From AV40 sp038230255 (GTDB lineage Bacteria > Verrucomicrobiota > Verrucomicrobiia > Chthoniobacterales > UBA10450), in NCBI GenBank assembly GCA_038230255.1, contig JBBRNP010000001.1, forward strand, positions 1 through 64,000: 64,000 nt of DNA, in the 5' to 3' direction. The stretch's first letter is position 1. The number at the start of each line of letters is the position of its first letter. A program made the translations under genes and the position numbers. Below the pieces are notes generated by a model. That model worked only from the letters and a program-made list of their open reading frames with translations, was not told the DNA's origin and did no database searches. Below, piece after piece: positions 35,328-43,752 of this stretch.

Positions 35328-35825
35328 TCACTCGACGTCGATTTCGCGAACGCCCTTTTGCTGACGAATCGTTTCGACCTGGTTTCGAATTTTGTCTCCC
35401 AAGCCGACATGATGCGGGATCGCCTGGATGAGAACGAACGGCGAGGAAGCATCCGAAGTGTTGAGCTGGACGTTTTCGATGCCGCACACGCGATAGAGAA
35501 ACGGCTGCCGCGTCTCGATGTCTTTCACGCGGTACAATTCGAGGGTGTCGGTCACTTTGCTAAAAACTCCCCCGTTCATTTTCACTCGTTCGCTAGTGAG
35601 CTCGTAAACCGTGCATTTCGTTTGGAGATAACGCTTGCCAGCGATAAAGATTGGCACCGCAAGAAGAATCAAAATGTACGGCGCAAAATTACCGAACTCC
35701 GGCGACTGCCTCCGAACCATCATGAAGATGACGGCGATCGCGACGGCGAACAAAATCTGGAGAACGAAGAATCCGAAGTTTTTCCATTGCGAAACGCTAC
35801 CGCGCCAAACAGTTTCCTCGGCCAT
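35328..35825 (-). CDS. PH-domain membrane protein (bacterial PH2/DUF304-like)
   Basis: The 165-residue protein has two membrane helices (about 18-37 and 48-65) followed by a bacterial pleckstrin-homology-like domain: YELTSERVKMNGGVFSKVTD, LELYRVKDIETRQPFL and GIENVQLNTSD match the DUF304/bPH2 pattern. Such proteins sit in the cytoplasmic membrane; the role is not well defined, but related YdbS/YdbT proteins confer resistance to some bacteriocins and help membrane integrity. It converges on the ArsR gene with 7 bp between the stops and diverges from the nucleotidyltransferase gene. Confidence 0.85.
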   Translation of the reverse strand: MAEETVWRGSVSQWKNFGFFVLQILFAVAIAVIFMMVRRQSPEFGNFAPYILILLAVPIFIAGKRYLQTKCTVYELTSERVKMNGGVFSKVTDTLELYRVKDIETRQPFLYRVCGIENVQLNTSDASSPFVLIQAIPHHVGLGDKIRNQVETIRQQKGVREIDVE

Positions 35826-35842
35826 CCCGGATTTCTAACGCC

Positions 35843-36790
35843 ATGGCTTCGATCAAACAAGCATTCGTCCTTGGCGCCGGACTTGGGACAAGGCTTCGCC
35901 CGCTCACGGAGGATTTGCCCAAACCGCTGGTGCCGATTTTTCACAAGCCGCTGATCACTTTCGCGCTCGATCATTTGATCGACATCGGGATCCGGCAAAT
36001 TTTCATCAATACCCACCGGTTGCCCGAGGCTTTTGCAAAAGCGTTCCCGGAGAACAACTATGCCGGAACGCCAGTCACCTTCGTCCACGAACCGGTGCTG
36101 CTTGAAACCGGCGGCGGCATTAAAAATATCGAGGCGCACTTAGGCCGGGAGCCGTTCATCACTTATAGCGGCGATGTTTTGACCGATATTCGTTTGCAGC
36201 CCTTAGTCGATGAACATTTCAATCGCGGTAACGACGTCACTCTCGCGCTTCGCAAGACCGGCTTGGGGTCGGCCATTGCCTTTCGTGAAAATCGCGTGGT
36301 CGACATTTCGAACCGCTACGGCCTTCCGGGCGAATACGATTTTGCCAACATCGCAGTCTGGAGCCCGTCGGTCTTTGGCCGCATTCCACCGAAGCAAAAG
36401 ATCTCGTTCATTCCAGTTCTTGGAGATTGGATCGCGCAAGGCGGTAAGATCGGCGGCGTCGTTCTCGAACAGGGTAAATGGTTCAACCTCGGCTCGCGGG
36501 CCGAGTATTTCGAAGTGCATCGCGTGATTTCGAAAGAAGGTTGGCGTCCGGCGCAGGTCAAAGGATCGGACTGGTGTGCGCCGATCCATCCGAGCGCGAT
36601 TGTCGATCCGAGCGCGCAAATTCGCGGTTGCTCAGTTGTGGGAAAGGATTGCCGGGTCGGCGGCGTCGTTTTGCTGGAGGACACAATCTTATGGCCCGGT
36701 GCACAAATTGCTTCCAAAAGTGAGCTTATTGGTTGTATTGTCCGCGCCCAAAAAACCGTCAGCGGCCCTCATCGCAACATCGACATCTGA
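35843..36790 (+). CDS. Sugar-1-phosphate nucleotidyltransferase (MurU-like, with C-terminal beta-helix)
   Basis: The 315-residue protein has the signature LGAGLGTRLRPLTEDLPKPL and the catalytic-region YSGDVLTDI. The C-terminal part (about 250-310) shows the hexapeptide-like left-handed beta-helix pattern HPSAIVDPSAQIRGCSVVG. It belongs to the NTP-transferase family that makes UDP- or GDP-sugars. The next gene, an AmgK-like sugar kinase, starts 2 bp after the stop, the order used for the MurU-AmgK peptidoglycan-recycling shunt, in which MurNAc-1-phosphate becomes UDP-MurNAc. Pseudomonas MurU lacks the beta-helix, so mannose-1-phosphate guanylyltransferase is the alternative. Confidence 0.85.
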   Translation: MASIKQAFVLGAGLGTRLRPLTEDLPKPLVPIFHKPLITFALDHLIDIGIRQIFINTHRLPEAFAKAFPENNYAGTPVTFVHEPVLLETGGGIKNIEAHLGREPFITYSGDVLTDIRLQPLVDEHFNRGNDVTLALRKTGLGSAIAFRENRVVDISNRYGLPGEYDFANIAVWSPSVFGRIPPKQKISFIPVLGDWIAQGGKIGGVVLEQGKWFNLGSRAEYFEVHRVISKEGWRPAQVKGSDWCAPIHPSAIVDPSAQIRGCSVVGKDCRVGGVVLLEDTILWPGAQIASKSELIGCIVRAQKTVSGPHRNIDI

Positions 36791-36792
36791 TA

Positions 36793-37764
36793 ATGAAAAC
36801 AGAAGTCCTTCTTCGCCAGACGCGGCGACACTTTCCGCGATTCAATGTCGATGAAATAAAGATTACTCCGATCGAGAAAGGCGGGTCGGACCGGAAATTT
36901 TACCGGGTCCGTTGCTCGGCCGAGCAATCGCTCATTCTGGTGAAATACAACCTCGAACGGGAAGAGAACCGTCACTACGTCGAGATCGCGCAATTTCTGG
37001 AGACCCACGACATTCATGCTCCGAGAATTTATTATCACGACACTGACGAAGGCTTGATCTGGTTGGAGGATCTGGGGGAACGCGATCTTTTCGGTTATCG
37101 GGACGAGCCCTGGCTGGTGCGTCGTGCCTTTTATGAATCGGCTTTGGATGAGGTCCGCAAACTCCACCAACTTCCGGAAGCCGTCTGCATCGAGATGCAT
37201 CAGCATTTGCCGGCCGAGTTCAATGCCGCTCTTTATCTTTGGGAGCAGAATTATTTTTTCGAAAACTGTCTCGGCCGCTATTTTAAAATCGAACAGACCA
37301 AGATCGACAAATTGGCCGCGCTGCCGACGTTCAACGACATCGCCGGGAAATTAGCGGAGCGTCCGCGGGTTTTGGTTCACCGCGATTTCCAGTCGCAGAA
37401 TATTTTGCTTCGGAATGGCCAGGCTTACTTGATCGATTTTCAAGGAATGCGCCCCGGTCTCGCGCAATACGACCTGGCTTCATTGCTTTACGATCCATAC
37501 GTCGAACTCACTCAGAGTGAACACAACGAGTTGCTCGAGCACTACTGCGGCGAAAAGCCGAGTCCCGATTTTATGGAGACATTGCGACGGTGCGCGATGC
37601 AGCGGCTGATGCAGGCCTTGGGCGCGTACGGATTTCTCGGCCTGGTCAAAGAGTACAAGGATTTCCTCCAACACATTCCGACAGCGGTGCAATCACTTCG
37701 CGAAGTCGTAGGCAAAATCGACGGTCTCGAATTATTCGAAGAATCTCTGGCCGAGCTTTCGTAG
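36793..37764 (+). CDS. AmgK-like aminoglycoside phosphotransferase-family sugar kinase
   Basis: The 323-residue protein has the APH/protein-kinase-like fold: an N-lobe with a glycine-rich turn IEKGGSDRKFYRVRC and FxLVKYN lysine-type strand, catalytic HRDFQSQNILL, and metal-binding LIDFQGMRPGLAQYDLASLL. The family includes AmgK, which phosphorylates the anomeric hydroxyl of MurNAc and GlcNAc. With the preceding nucleotidyltransferase (2-bp gap) it would salvage peptidoglycan amino sugars; this fits the lytic transglycosylase and L,D-transpeptidase in the window. Choline/fructosamine-type kinases are alternatives. The ATG at 36793 follows the MurU-like stop directly. Confidence 0.85.
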   Translation: MKTEVLLRQTRRHFPRFNVDEIKITPIEKGGSDRKFYRVRCSAEQSLILVKYNLEREENRHYVEIAQFLETHDIHAPRIYYHDTDEGLIWLEDLGERDLFGYRDEPWLVRRAFYESALDEVRKLHQLPEAVCIEMHQHLPAEFNAALYLWEQNYFFENCLGRYFKIEQTKIDKLAALPTFNDIAGKLAERPRVLVHRDFQSQNILLRNGQAYLIDFQGMRPGLAQYDLASLLYDPYVELTQSEHNELLEHYCGEKPSPDFMETLRRCAMQRLMQALGAYGFLGLVKEYKDFLQHIPTAVQSLREVVGKIDGLELFEESLAELS

Positions 37765-37833
37765 TTTTTCGCGTATTCGCTCGAATGCGCGGGCGCGCCT
37801 TACGTCGAACTCTGCAGACAAATGGAGTTCGCC

Positions 37834-38202
37834 ATGAAGAAACTAATCTTGATAATTGCATTGGGACTGGGCCTCGGAAGCGTTTCAGCTTTCGCGCACG
37901 AATACGATGACCAACGCTCGGATTATCGGTCAGGCCGGCACAACGAGGCAGGCTCCCAGATCAACCATGTTAACCGCATGCTCGCGCATGTTCAGGGACG
38001 GATGGCTCGATATGGGGCCGATTGGCGGACGCGTCGCGAAGTTCGGCATATTTCCAGCGAAGTAAATCGCGTTAATTGGAAATACCGAACGGGTAGTTTT
38101 GATTGGTACCGTTTGCGCGGCGAGATCGAGCACATTCACAACGAACTGCACCACGTGGAATTGAGGCTGCAATTTCGTGCGAACGATTATTACCGCTGGT
38201 AA
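37834..38202 (+). CDS. Small secreted His/Tyr-rich protein
   Basis: The 122-residue protein has a clear signal peptide (KKLILIIALGLGLGSVSAFA, cleavage after AFA) and a mature part of about 100 residues rich in His, Arg and Tyr, mostly helical (INHVNRMLAHVQGRM and IEHIHNELHHVELRL). The heptad-like spacing of hydrophobic residues suggests a helical hairpin in the periplasm, similar in style to small YXW-type or CpxP-like proteins. No family is recognised. The ATG at 37834 is preferred to 37822 because the signal peptide starts there. Confidence 0.75.
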   Translation: MKKLILIIALGLGLGSVSAFAHEYDDQRSDYRSGRHNEAGSQINHVNRMLAHVQGRMARYGADWRTRREVRHISSEVNRVNWKYRTGSFDWYRLRGEIEHIHNELHHVELRLQFRANDYYRW

Positions 38203-38219
38203 TAGCCGTCCTGTTTAAC

Positions 38220-38831
38220 TCAGCTGACAAACGGATTCGTCTGGCGTTCGGTGCCGATTTTGGTCGGCGGCCCGTGACCCGGCAGGACGGTCACGTCGTC
38301 GCCAAGGGGGAAAAGTTTCCGGCGAATTCCGTTAAACAAAAGATCGACATCCCCTCCCGGCAAATCCCAGCGGCCGACGCCGCCGGCGAAGAGGACATCG
38401 CCGCCGATGAGCAGATTATCTTTGCGCGAAAAGAAACAAAGGCTGCCTGGACAATGACCAGGCACTTCGAGCACCTGAAACTCCGCCCCGAGAAAATTTC
38501 GAGCTGGCGTTTCTTCGATAAAAAAGTCCGGCCTGGCTGGTTCTATCTCTAATTCGAAGCCGAAGTTGCGAAAGAACTCTCGGTCCGAAATCATCGGCGC
38601 GGTCAAAGGATGGCAACCGATCTGGCAATTGAAGCGTTGTTTGATGCTCGCAATGTCCTGGACGTGATCAATGTGGCCGTGAGTAAGTAAAAGCAGCTTT
38701 AGATCGGCCCCGCGCGAATTGACCCAGTCGCAGGCACCTTGAGGCGCATCAAACAGAATCGAGCCTTCTGGCGCAGAGACGAGGTAGCAGTTGGTCTCGA
38801 AAACACCGCCGCAAAACGCCTCGTAGGTCAT
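38220..38831 (-). CDS. MBL-fold metallohydrolase (glyoxalase II-like)
   Basis: The 203-residue protein has the metal motif LLTHGHIDHVQD (about 48-59), a later His in VPGHCPGSLCFF, Asp in LLIGGDVLFAGGVGRWDLP and a final VLPGHGPPTKIG. This order fits short hydroxyacylglutathione-hydrolase-like enzymes, which hydrolyse thioesters. The FAGGVGRWDLPGGD element is common in the YcbL branch, whose substrate is not certain. It is cytosolic and stands alone between a small secreted protein gene and prc. Confidence 0.92.
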   Translation of the reverse strand: MTYEAFCGGVFETNCYLVSAPEGSILFDAPQGACDWVNSRGADLKLLLLTHGHIDHVQDIASIKQRFNCQIGCHPLTAPMISDREFFRNFGFELEIEPARPDFFIEETPARNFLGAEFQVLEVPGHCPGSLCFFSRKDNLLIGGDVLFAGGVGRWDLPGGDVDLLFNGIRRKLFPLGDDVTVLPGHGPPTKIGTERQTNPFVS

Positions 38832-39030
38832 CTCGAATTCTAGACGAGAGGTTGAACGCCAGCCAGCGAACGCTCAGGAATTCACCGATGCCGGGGGCTC
38901 AGGTCCAGTCCCGGGAACAGATTTTGAATGTTTCCGCAGGCAAGCTGTCTCATCCTCTTACATGTCGATTTCCGCCGGTTGTTTGCGTTTGGGCACAAAG
39001 TCTGCGAACCTGAAAGCCGCACTTTTTCCG

Positions 39031-41247
39031 ATGAATCTACGCCTTCCCCTTCTCTCAGCGGTTACAGCGGTCGCATTAATCGGAACCACGCCGCAGACGC
39101 TGCAGGCTAAGTCGGACGCCGAGCAGATTTGCGTCTCTGTTGGTCGCCTCCTCGAAGAGGGCCACTACACCCATCAACAGCTAAACGCCGAGATGTCGCA
39201 GAAATTTCTGCGCAATTATCTAGAGCTGCTCGATTTCAGTCACCTCTTCTTCACTCAGAAAGATGTCGACGCCTTAACGGCAAAATACGGCACGGCGTTG
39301 GCTGATGACGTTTTGCTCGGAAATCTCAAGCCGGCCTACGAGATCTACGATCTCTACCAAAAGCGGGTCGACGAGCGAGTCGGCAAAGTTAAAGAGCTCC
39401 TCAAGCAGCCGATGGAGTTCAAGACCGACGCGACGGTGGAGTTGCGCCGGGAGAAAGCGCCCTGGCCAAAAGATGAAGCCGAAGCGGATCAGCTCTGGTA
39501 TGGCCGCCTCGCGAATGAATTACTTCAGGAGAAATTGAGCGAGCATCCGATCGAACCCGGACCGCAACTCGTTGGCCGTCGCTACGATCGTATCGCGCGC
39601 AACGTTCACGAGGAAAACCGCGAAGAGCAGGTAAAACTTTATCTCGACGCTCTCTCCCAAACCTACGACCCACATTCGGAGTACCTGAGCAAGGCTGACT
39701 TTAAAAATTTCAACATCCAGATGGGATTGTCGCTGGTTGGCATCGGCGCGATGCTCCGGGCCGAAGACGGTTACGCAAAAATCGAAAGCCTTGTTACGGG
39801 CGGCCCTGCTCAGGTCGATGGCCGGTTAAAAATTGGCGATCGAATCACCGCTGTCAGTCAGGGACAAAGCGAGTTTGTCGACGTTCGCGACATGCGGTTG
39901 GACAAAGTAGTCGAGATGATTCGCGGCAAGAAAGGGACCAAAGTCCGATTGCTCGCTATTCCCGCCAACGCTTCCGATCCGTCGCAACGCAAGAGTGTCG
40001 AGCTCGTGCGCGATGAAATTAAGCTGAAAGACCAGGAAGCGCGCGCCGACATTATTATTAAGAAGGACGAGAACGGTAATCCGGTGAAACTCGGGTGGCT
40101 GACGCTTCCATCGTTCTATGCGGACATGGATCGGCATTCCAAGAGCACCACCCGCGACGTGCTCGCTCTTCTCAAGCGACTGAAAAAAGAGAATATCGCC
40201 GGTCTCATTGTCGATCTTCGCCGCAATGGCGGCGGTTCACTCGAAGAAGCGATCTCGCTTACCGGTTTGTTTTTGAAATCGGGACCGGTCGTGCAGACGA
40301 AAGGGTCCAACGGCAACATCGTTATCTCGAGCGATCCGGATCCGGGCGTCGCTTACGGCGGGCCGCTGATTGTTTTGACCAGCCGGCAAAGCGCGTCGGC
40401 CAGTGAGATTTTCGCCGCGGCGCTGCAGGATTACGGCCGCGCCGTCATCGTGGGCGACAAGAACACTTTCGGCAAAGGCACCGTCCAGACAATTTTGCCG
40501 ATCGGCCGATTTACATCATTGCTCGGGAGCCGTTCCGATGATGACGGCGAACTGAAGCTGACGATTCAGAAATTTTATCGAGTCGCCGGCGGTTCGACCC
40601 AGCTTCACGGCGTTGCTTCCGATATCGTGTTGCCAACGCTCACTGATCTACCGGAGTTCGGCGAAGGCGCGCTGAAAAATGCGTTGCCTTACGACGAGGT
40701 GCCAAAGGCGCGCTTTACCAAATGGTCCGATGGCCATCCTTTATTTGTGGAAGAGCTCAAGCGCCGTTCGCTCGAACGAGTTCAGCACGATCAGGAATTC
40801 CATTACGTGATGGAAGACATGGAGCGGCTTCGTCACAAGCTGGATGAGAACCGCATTACCTTGAACGAAGACGCGCGCCGGAAAGAGATCCAGGACGACA
40901 AGCTGCGAAAAGAAACGCGCTCCAAGGAGCGTCTCGCCCACCACACTGAAGAGCCGAATATTTACCGCCTCACACTCGACACCGTCGATAAACCGAATCT
41001 GCAGTTGATCATGTATCCGGGAAAATTGGCCGAGGCCAAAGCAAAAACCGGCGTGACCAAAGTTTCGCCCGAGGCAGCGGCGGATGATGACACGGATACG
41101 ATCGGCGCGGCCGACGACACCAAGGAGCCGGCGGTTGATCCGGAACGGGACGAAACGATCAACATTCTTGCTGACTTTGTCGATCTTTCGCGCGGACCAA
41201 AGACCGCCAGCACCAACGTCAAGAAATCGGCCGAGCAACGGCCATAA
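39031..41247 (+). CDS. prc: Carboxy-terminal (tail-specific) processing protease Prc
   Basis: The 738-residue protein has a signal peptide (MNLRLPLLSAVTAVALIGTT), an N-terminal helical domain, a PDZ domain (about 220-320, GLSLVGIGAMLRAEDGYAKI), and an S41 catalytic domain. The Ser lies in RQSASASEIFAAALQDYG (about residue 456) and the general-base Lys in NTFGKGTVQ (Lys482). A Glu/Lys-rich C-terminal domain follows. Prc degrades periplasmic proteins with non-polar C-termini and trims peptidoglycan hydrolases. The length is normal for the long Tsp/Prc class. The ATG at 39031 is chosen because the signal peptide begins there. Confidence 0.94.
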   Translation: MNLRLPLLSAVTAVALIGTTPQTLQAKSDAEQICVSVGRLLEEGHYTHQQLNAEMSQKFLRNYLELLDFSHLFFTQKDVDALTAKYGTALADDVLLGNLKPAYEIYDLYQKRVDERVGKVKELLKQPMEFKTDATVELRREKAPWPKDEAEADQLWYGRLANELLQEKLSEHPIEPGPQLVGRRYDRIARNVHEENREEQVKLYLDALSQTYDPHSEYLSKADFKNFNIQMGLSLVGIGAMLRAEDGYAKIESLVTGGPAQVDGRLKIGDRITAVSQGQSEFVDVRDMRLDKVVEMIRGKKGTKVRLLAIPANASDPSQRKSVELVRDEIKLKDQEARADIIIKKDENGNPVKLGWLTLPSFYADMDRHSKSTTRDVLALLKRLKKENIAGLIVDLRRNGGGSLEEAISLTGLFLKSGPVVQTKGSNGNIVISSDPDPGVAYGGPLIVLTSRQSASASEIFAAALQDYGRAVIVGDKNTFGKGTVQTILPIGRFTSLLGSRSDDDGELKLTIQKFYRVAGGSTQLHGVASDIVLPTLTDLPEFGEGALKNALPYDEVPKARFTKWSDGHPLFVEELKRRSLERVQHDQEFHYVMEDMERLRHKLDENRITLNEDARRKEIQDDKLRKETRSKERLAHHTEEPNIYRLTLDTVDKPNLQLIMYPGKLAEAKAKTGVTKVSPEAAADDDTDTIGAADDTKEPAVDPERDETINILADFVDLSRGPKTASTNVKKSAEQRP

Positions 41248-41286
41248 GATCGATCCGCCGCAGGACGGATTCGCCGCGGCGAACAA

Positions 41287-41946
41287 TCACGGCCACTGCG
41301 GCTCCGCATAACGCGGATCGTATCGCGGGCGCGACTCAAATGGCCGCCCGAATCCCGGCCAGTTTCCTCGCTGCGGCTGTGGACCGTAGCGATAATATTC
41401 ATTCGTTCGCGGGGTGCGGCCAAACACGTGCACGGGCGTTCCGATTTCCACTGCTCTGAAAAATGCGACCGCTAATTGTTCGGGCATTCGCACACAACCG
41501 TGCGATGCCGGATAGCCGGGCAAATAACCGGCGTGCATTCCATCCGCGCCGTGGAAGCGCATGAAATAGCGCATCGGCGCCGGAATGAATCGTCCGCCTC
41601 GCGGAACTCTCATATCCACATCGGCATCCGCCACGACCGTCCGGCCGTAGGCGTCGACTATCTTGCCGTAAATGCTCGAGTGATGATTCGGTTCTTTCTC
41701 GATTACTTTAAACGAACCAGTTTCGGTCAGGTGTCCGTAGCGCCCACTCGAGACCGGCGATTCCATCACGACCCGCCGTCCGCGAATCAAATAAGCGGTC
41801 TGCTGGTTGAGATCGATTTCAACGCGCGTCCCGCCTTGCCCGAAGGCGGCGGTCACACCGAACAACAAGATCGACCCGCCTACGCCCAAGGCTACGGCGC
41901 GGCAGGCAATTCCCCAGAAAGCCCTCACACTTACTTGAACCCGCAC
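41287..41946 (-). CDS. L,D-transpeptidase (YkuD domain)
   Basis: The 219-residue protein has an N-terminal signal segment (residues 8-35) and a YkuD domain. The catalytic motif is HAGYLPGYPASHGCVRMP with His149 and Cys151. It cross-links peptidoglycan stem peptides (3-3 bonds) or attaches proteins. The tail after residue 180 is rich in Arg, Pro, Tyr and Gly. A dispersed repeat (41876-41907) encodes residues 14-24, ACRAVALGVGG, inside the signal peptide, so part of the export signal comes from a repeat. A Prc gene precedes it, divided by 39 bp (convergent). Confidence 0.92.
   Translation of the reverse strand: MRVQVSVRAFWGIACRAVALGVGGSILLFGVTAAFGQGGTRVEIDLNQQTAYLIRGRRVVMESPVSSGRYGHLTETGSFKVIEKEPNHHSSIYGKIVDAYGRTVVADADVDMRVPRGGRFIPAPMRYFMRFHGADGMHAGYLPGYPASHGCVRMPEQLAVAFFRAVEIGTPVHVFGRTPRTNEYYRYGPQPQRGNWPGFGRPFESRPRYDPRYAEPQWP
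41876..41907. repeat. Dispersed GCCTGCC-type repeat, copy 3, inside signal-peptide coding sequence
   Basis: Read on the minus strand the sequence is GCCTGCCGCGCCGTAGCC followed by TTGGGCGTAGGCGG, the same family as 5252-5283 and 10265-10298. It lies in frame within the L,D-transpeptidase gene. Confidence 0.6.
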
Positions 41947-41972
41947 TTAACGGAAAAGTCTCACACAGCGAC

Positions 41973-42032
41973 TGTGGCGGCAGCCGTCCTCGGCTGCCCG
42001 GTTTGTTTGCAGGCGAGACGCCTGCCTCCACA
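41973..42032. repeat. REP doublet, TGTGGCGGCAG arms
   Basis: Outer arms TGTGG (41973) and CCACA (42032) enclose two GC-rich hairpins, GGCAGCCGTCCTCGGCTGCC and CAGGCGAGACGCCTG. It sits between the L,D-transpeptidase start and the thyA stop, and is of the same type as the doublet at 17417-17484. Confidence 0.65.
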
Positions 42033-42037
42033 AAGAT

Positions 42038-42841
42038 TTACACTGCGATCGGTGCCTTGATCGACGGGTGCGGATCGTAGCCGACGAGTTCGAAATCCTC
42101 GAATTTGAAGTCGTGAATGTTTTTCACCGCCGGATTCAATTTCATCCGCGGCAAAGATCGATATTCACGCGTCAGCTGTTCGCGCGCTTGGTCGAGATGG
42201 TTGTTGTATAGATGGAGGTCGCCAAACGTGTGAACAAAGTCGCCTGGAGTAAGATCGACAACCTGCGCGATCATCATCGTGAGCAATGCGTAGCTCGTAA
42301 TGTTGAACGGCACGCCGAGAAATAGATCGGCGCTACGTTGGTAAAGCTGGCAACTCAGTTCGCCGTCCTGGACATAAAACTGGAAGAGCACGTGACAAGG
42401 CGGGAGCGCCATCTTCTCGATCTCGGCCGGGTTCCACGCGCTCACGATTAATCGGCGGCTGTTCGGATTTTTTTTGATCTGCCTGATAACGTTATCGATT
42501 TGATCGACACGGACGCCGTTCTCGCCACGCCAATCCCGCCATTGCGCGCCGTACACCCGCCCGAGATTTCCTCTTTCGTCCGCCCATTCGTCCCAGATGG
42601 TTACGCCGTGTTCGTTGAGATACTTGATGTTCGTGTCGCCGCGCAAAAACCAGAGCAGCTCGTAAATGATGGATTTGATGTGCAGCTTCTTCGTCGTCAG
42701 CAACGGGAATCCCGGGCCGCTGGGACGTAAATCGAAGCGCGCTTGCGCACCGAAGATCGACAACGTGCCAGTGCCGGTCCGATCGTCGCGCGGCAGACCT
42801 TCGTCTAAGACGAGACGGAGAAGGTCGTGATATTGCCGCAC
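42038..42841 (-). CDS. thyA: Thymidylate synthase
   Basis: The 267-residue protein has the catalytic Cys149 in LPPCHVLFQFYV, the folate/dUMP motifs RTGTGTLSIFG, VYGAQWRDW, DLFLGVPFNITSYALL, HTFGDLHLYNNH and the C-terminal KAPIAV. It converts dUMP to dTMP with methylene-THF. The start is the GTG at 42841, which gives the normal N-terminus MRQYHDLL; an ATG 33 bp further upstream (42874) adds non-conserved residues. A copy of the dispersed repeat lies 40 bp upstream (42881-42990) in the promoter position. Confidence 0.96.
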   Translation of the reverse strand: MRQYHDLLRLVLDEGLPRDDRTGTGTLSIFGAQARFDLRPSGPGFPLLTTKKLHIKSIIYELLWFLRGDTNIKYLNEHGVTIWDEWADERGNLGRVYGAQWRDWRGENGVRVDQIDNVIRQIKKNPNSRRLIVSAWNPAEIEKMALPPCHVLFQFYVQDGELSCQLYQRSADLFLGVPFNITSYALLTMMIAQVVDLTPGDFVHTFGDLHLYNNHLDQAREQLTREYRSLPRMKLNPAVKNIHDFKFEDFELVGYDPHPSIKAPIAV

Positions 42842-42880
42842 GCGAAAGAGTAACCATGCGCGCCACGTTCGCAAAGCGCG

Positions 42881-42990
42881 GTCATCCCGAACGGAGTGAG
42901 GGATCTCTCACAGACACAAAAGATCACGCTCGGAAAATTGTGTGATCAAAGCTCCGACTGGGAGATTCCTCGCGTTCGCTCGGAATGACA
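42881..42990. repeat. Dispersed inverted repeat, TCATTCCGAGCG family, copy B
   Basis: The left arm GTCATCCCGAACGGAGTGAG begins at 42881 and the right arm ends TCGGAATGACA at 42990. Internal sequence is about 60 bp. It is of the same family as 13953-14057. Next to its right end is a further palindrome GCAACGT-CA-ACGTTGC near 43029. Confidence 0.75.
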
Positions 42991-43035
42991 AACCTCTTAG
43001 AGGCGCGTGTCCTCCCGCGCCGACTGGATGCAACG

Positions 43036-43422
43036 TCAACGTTGCCCCAGCTCTTTTTCGAGCTGCGCTTTGCGGTCGTTCAGCGTCTGCAGTCGCAGTT
43101 GCCAGCGGTGCAATTGGATCGTGAGCTGATTGATGTTGCCGGTGACTTCGGCGCGCTGCGATTCGTTCTCAGTGAGCTTGCGGCGGACTTCGTCGGCGTA
43201 AGCAAATGCGTTCGCAGTCGGCTCCGCCGATTTCGGCACGATCGTGAGTTTGCCGCACTTCTGGCAGGTCAACGTCATTCCTTCGGCCGATCGATTCGCG
43301 ACCAGCGCGGCTTTGCAATGCTGGCAGTGAAAGAAAATATCAGGATCGGCTCCGACTTTACGGAGAGAATGTTTCGCCGTTTCCACGATCAGATAACGAG
43401 CAGCCGCTATGCCGCAGAACAC
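43036..43422 (-). CDS. Zinc-ribbon plus coiled-coil small protein
   Basis: The 128-residue protein has two CxxC pairs, FHCQHCKAALVAN and LTCQKCGKLTIV, spaced 19 residues apart, a classic zinc ribbon. It is followed by a helical segment (about 65-125) with Glu, Arg and Gln in heptad spacing, likely a coiled coil. Such proteins often bind nucleic acid or serve as adaptors, but no family is recognised. The start codon is either GTG 43422 or GTG 43386. It diverges from dnaK. Confidence 0.72.
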   Translation of the reverse strand: MFCGIAAARYLIVETAKHSLRKVGADPDIFFHCQHCKAALVANRSAEGMTLTCQKCGKLTIVPKSAEPTANAFAYADEVRRKLTENESQRAEVTGNINQLTIQLHRWQLRLQTLNDRKAQLEKELGQR

Positions 43423-43429
43423 AGAGCTA

Positions 43430-43542
43430 CCCGCTAAACACGCGAAAGTACGCCAATGGGCCAGAGATCAGAAGTCAGACGACAGACGTCAGAAAGGTGT
43501 CCGACCGGCTCGGACTTCGCGTCGTTTGGCGTGTTTAGCGGG
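43430..43542. repeat. Long inverted repeat, 14-bp perfect arms
   Basis: The left arm CCCGCTAAACACGC (43430-43443) and the right arm GCGTGTTTAGCGGG (43529-43542) are perfect reverse complements. The 85 bp between them include a GTGTCCGACCGGCTCGGAC-type inner hairpin. It looks like a dispersed palindromic element. Confidence 0.6.
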
Positions 43543-43717
43543 AGTTCCGAATCCGCGCCGCACTGGCGCGGTTATTCTGACCGCGCCCACTCGAATCGCG
43601 CCGACCTGTCCCGCTTTGGGCGATTTCAAATTGCCAGATAATAGGCCTTAAGCGCTCTCTGATAGGACATTAGATCCGAATCTGTCGCAGTGGCTTATGG
43701 TGTGCTAAAGACCGGCT

Positions 43718-43743
43718 CGGTCGAAAGTCTTCGACCGGAAAGG
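43718..43743 (+). promoter_or_regulatory. Hairpin directly before the dnaK Shine-Dalgarno
   Basis: CGGTCGAA (43718-43725) and TTCGACCG (43730-43737) form an 8-bp stem with loop AGTC, followed at once by GGAAAGGA, the ribosome-binding site, 9 bp before the ATG at 43753. A folded leader could hide the ribosome site at low temperature, or a regulator could bind the DNA palindrome. Confidence 0.5.
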
Positions 43744-43752
43744 ATTTATTAT

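Larger units (their letters stand above)
43423..43752. other. Promoter region upstream of dnaK with long inverted repeat
   Basis: These 330 bp hold no convincing gene. Present are a 14-bp inverted repeat at 43430-43443 and 43529-43542, and an 8-bp hairpin at 43718-43737 just before the dnaK ribosome-binding site. I looked for a CIRCE element (TTAGCACTC-N9-GAGTGCTAA) and saw none; a fragment TTAAGCGCTC near 43648 is only a weak resemblance. Confidence 0.55.

Noticed and set aside
43560..43752. CIRCE (HrcA) element before dnaK
   Set aside because: TTAAGCGCTC is not followed by the inverted partner at 9 nt.
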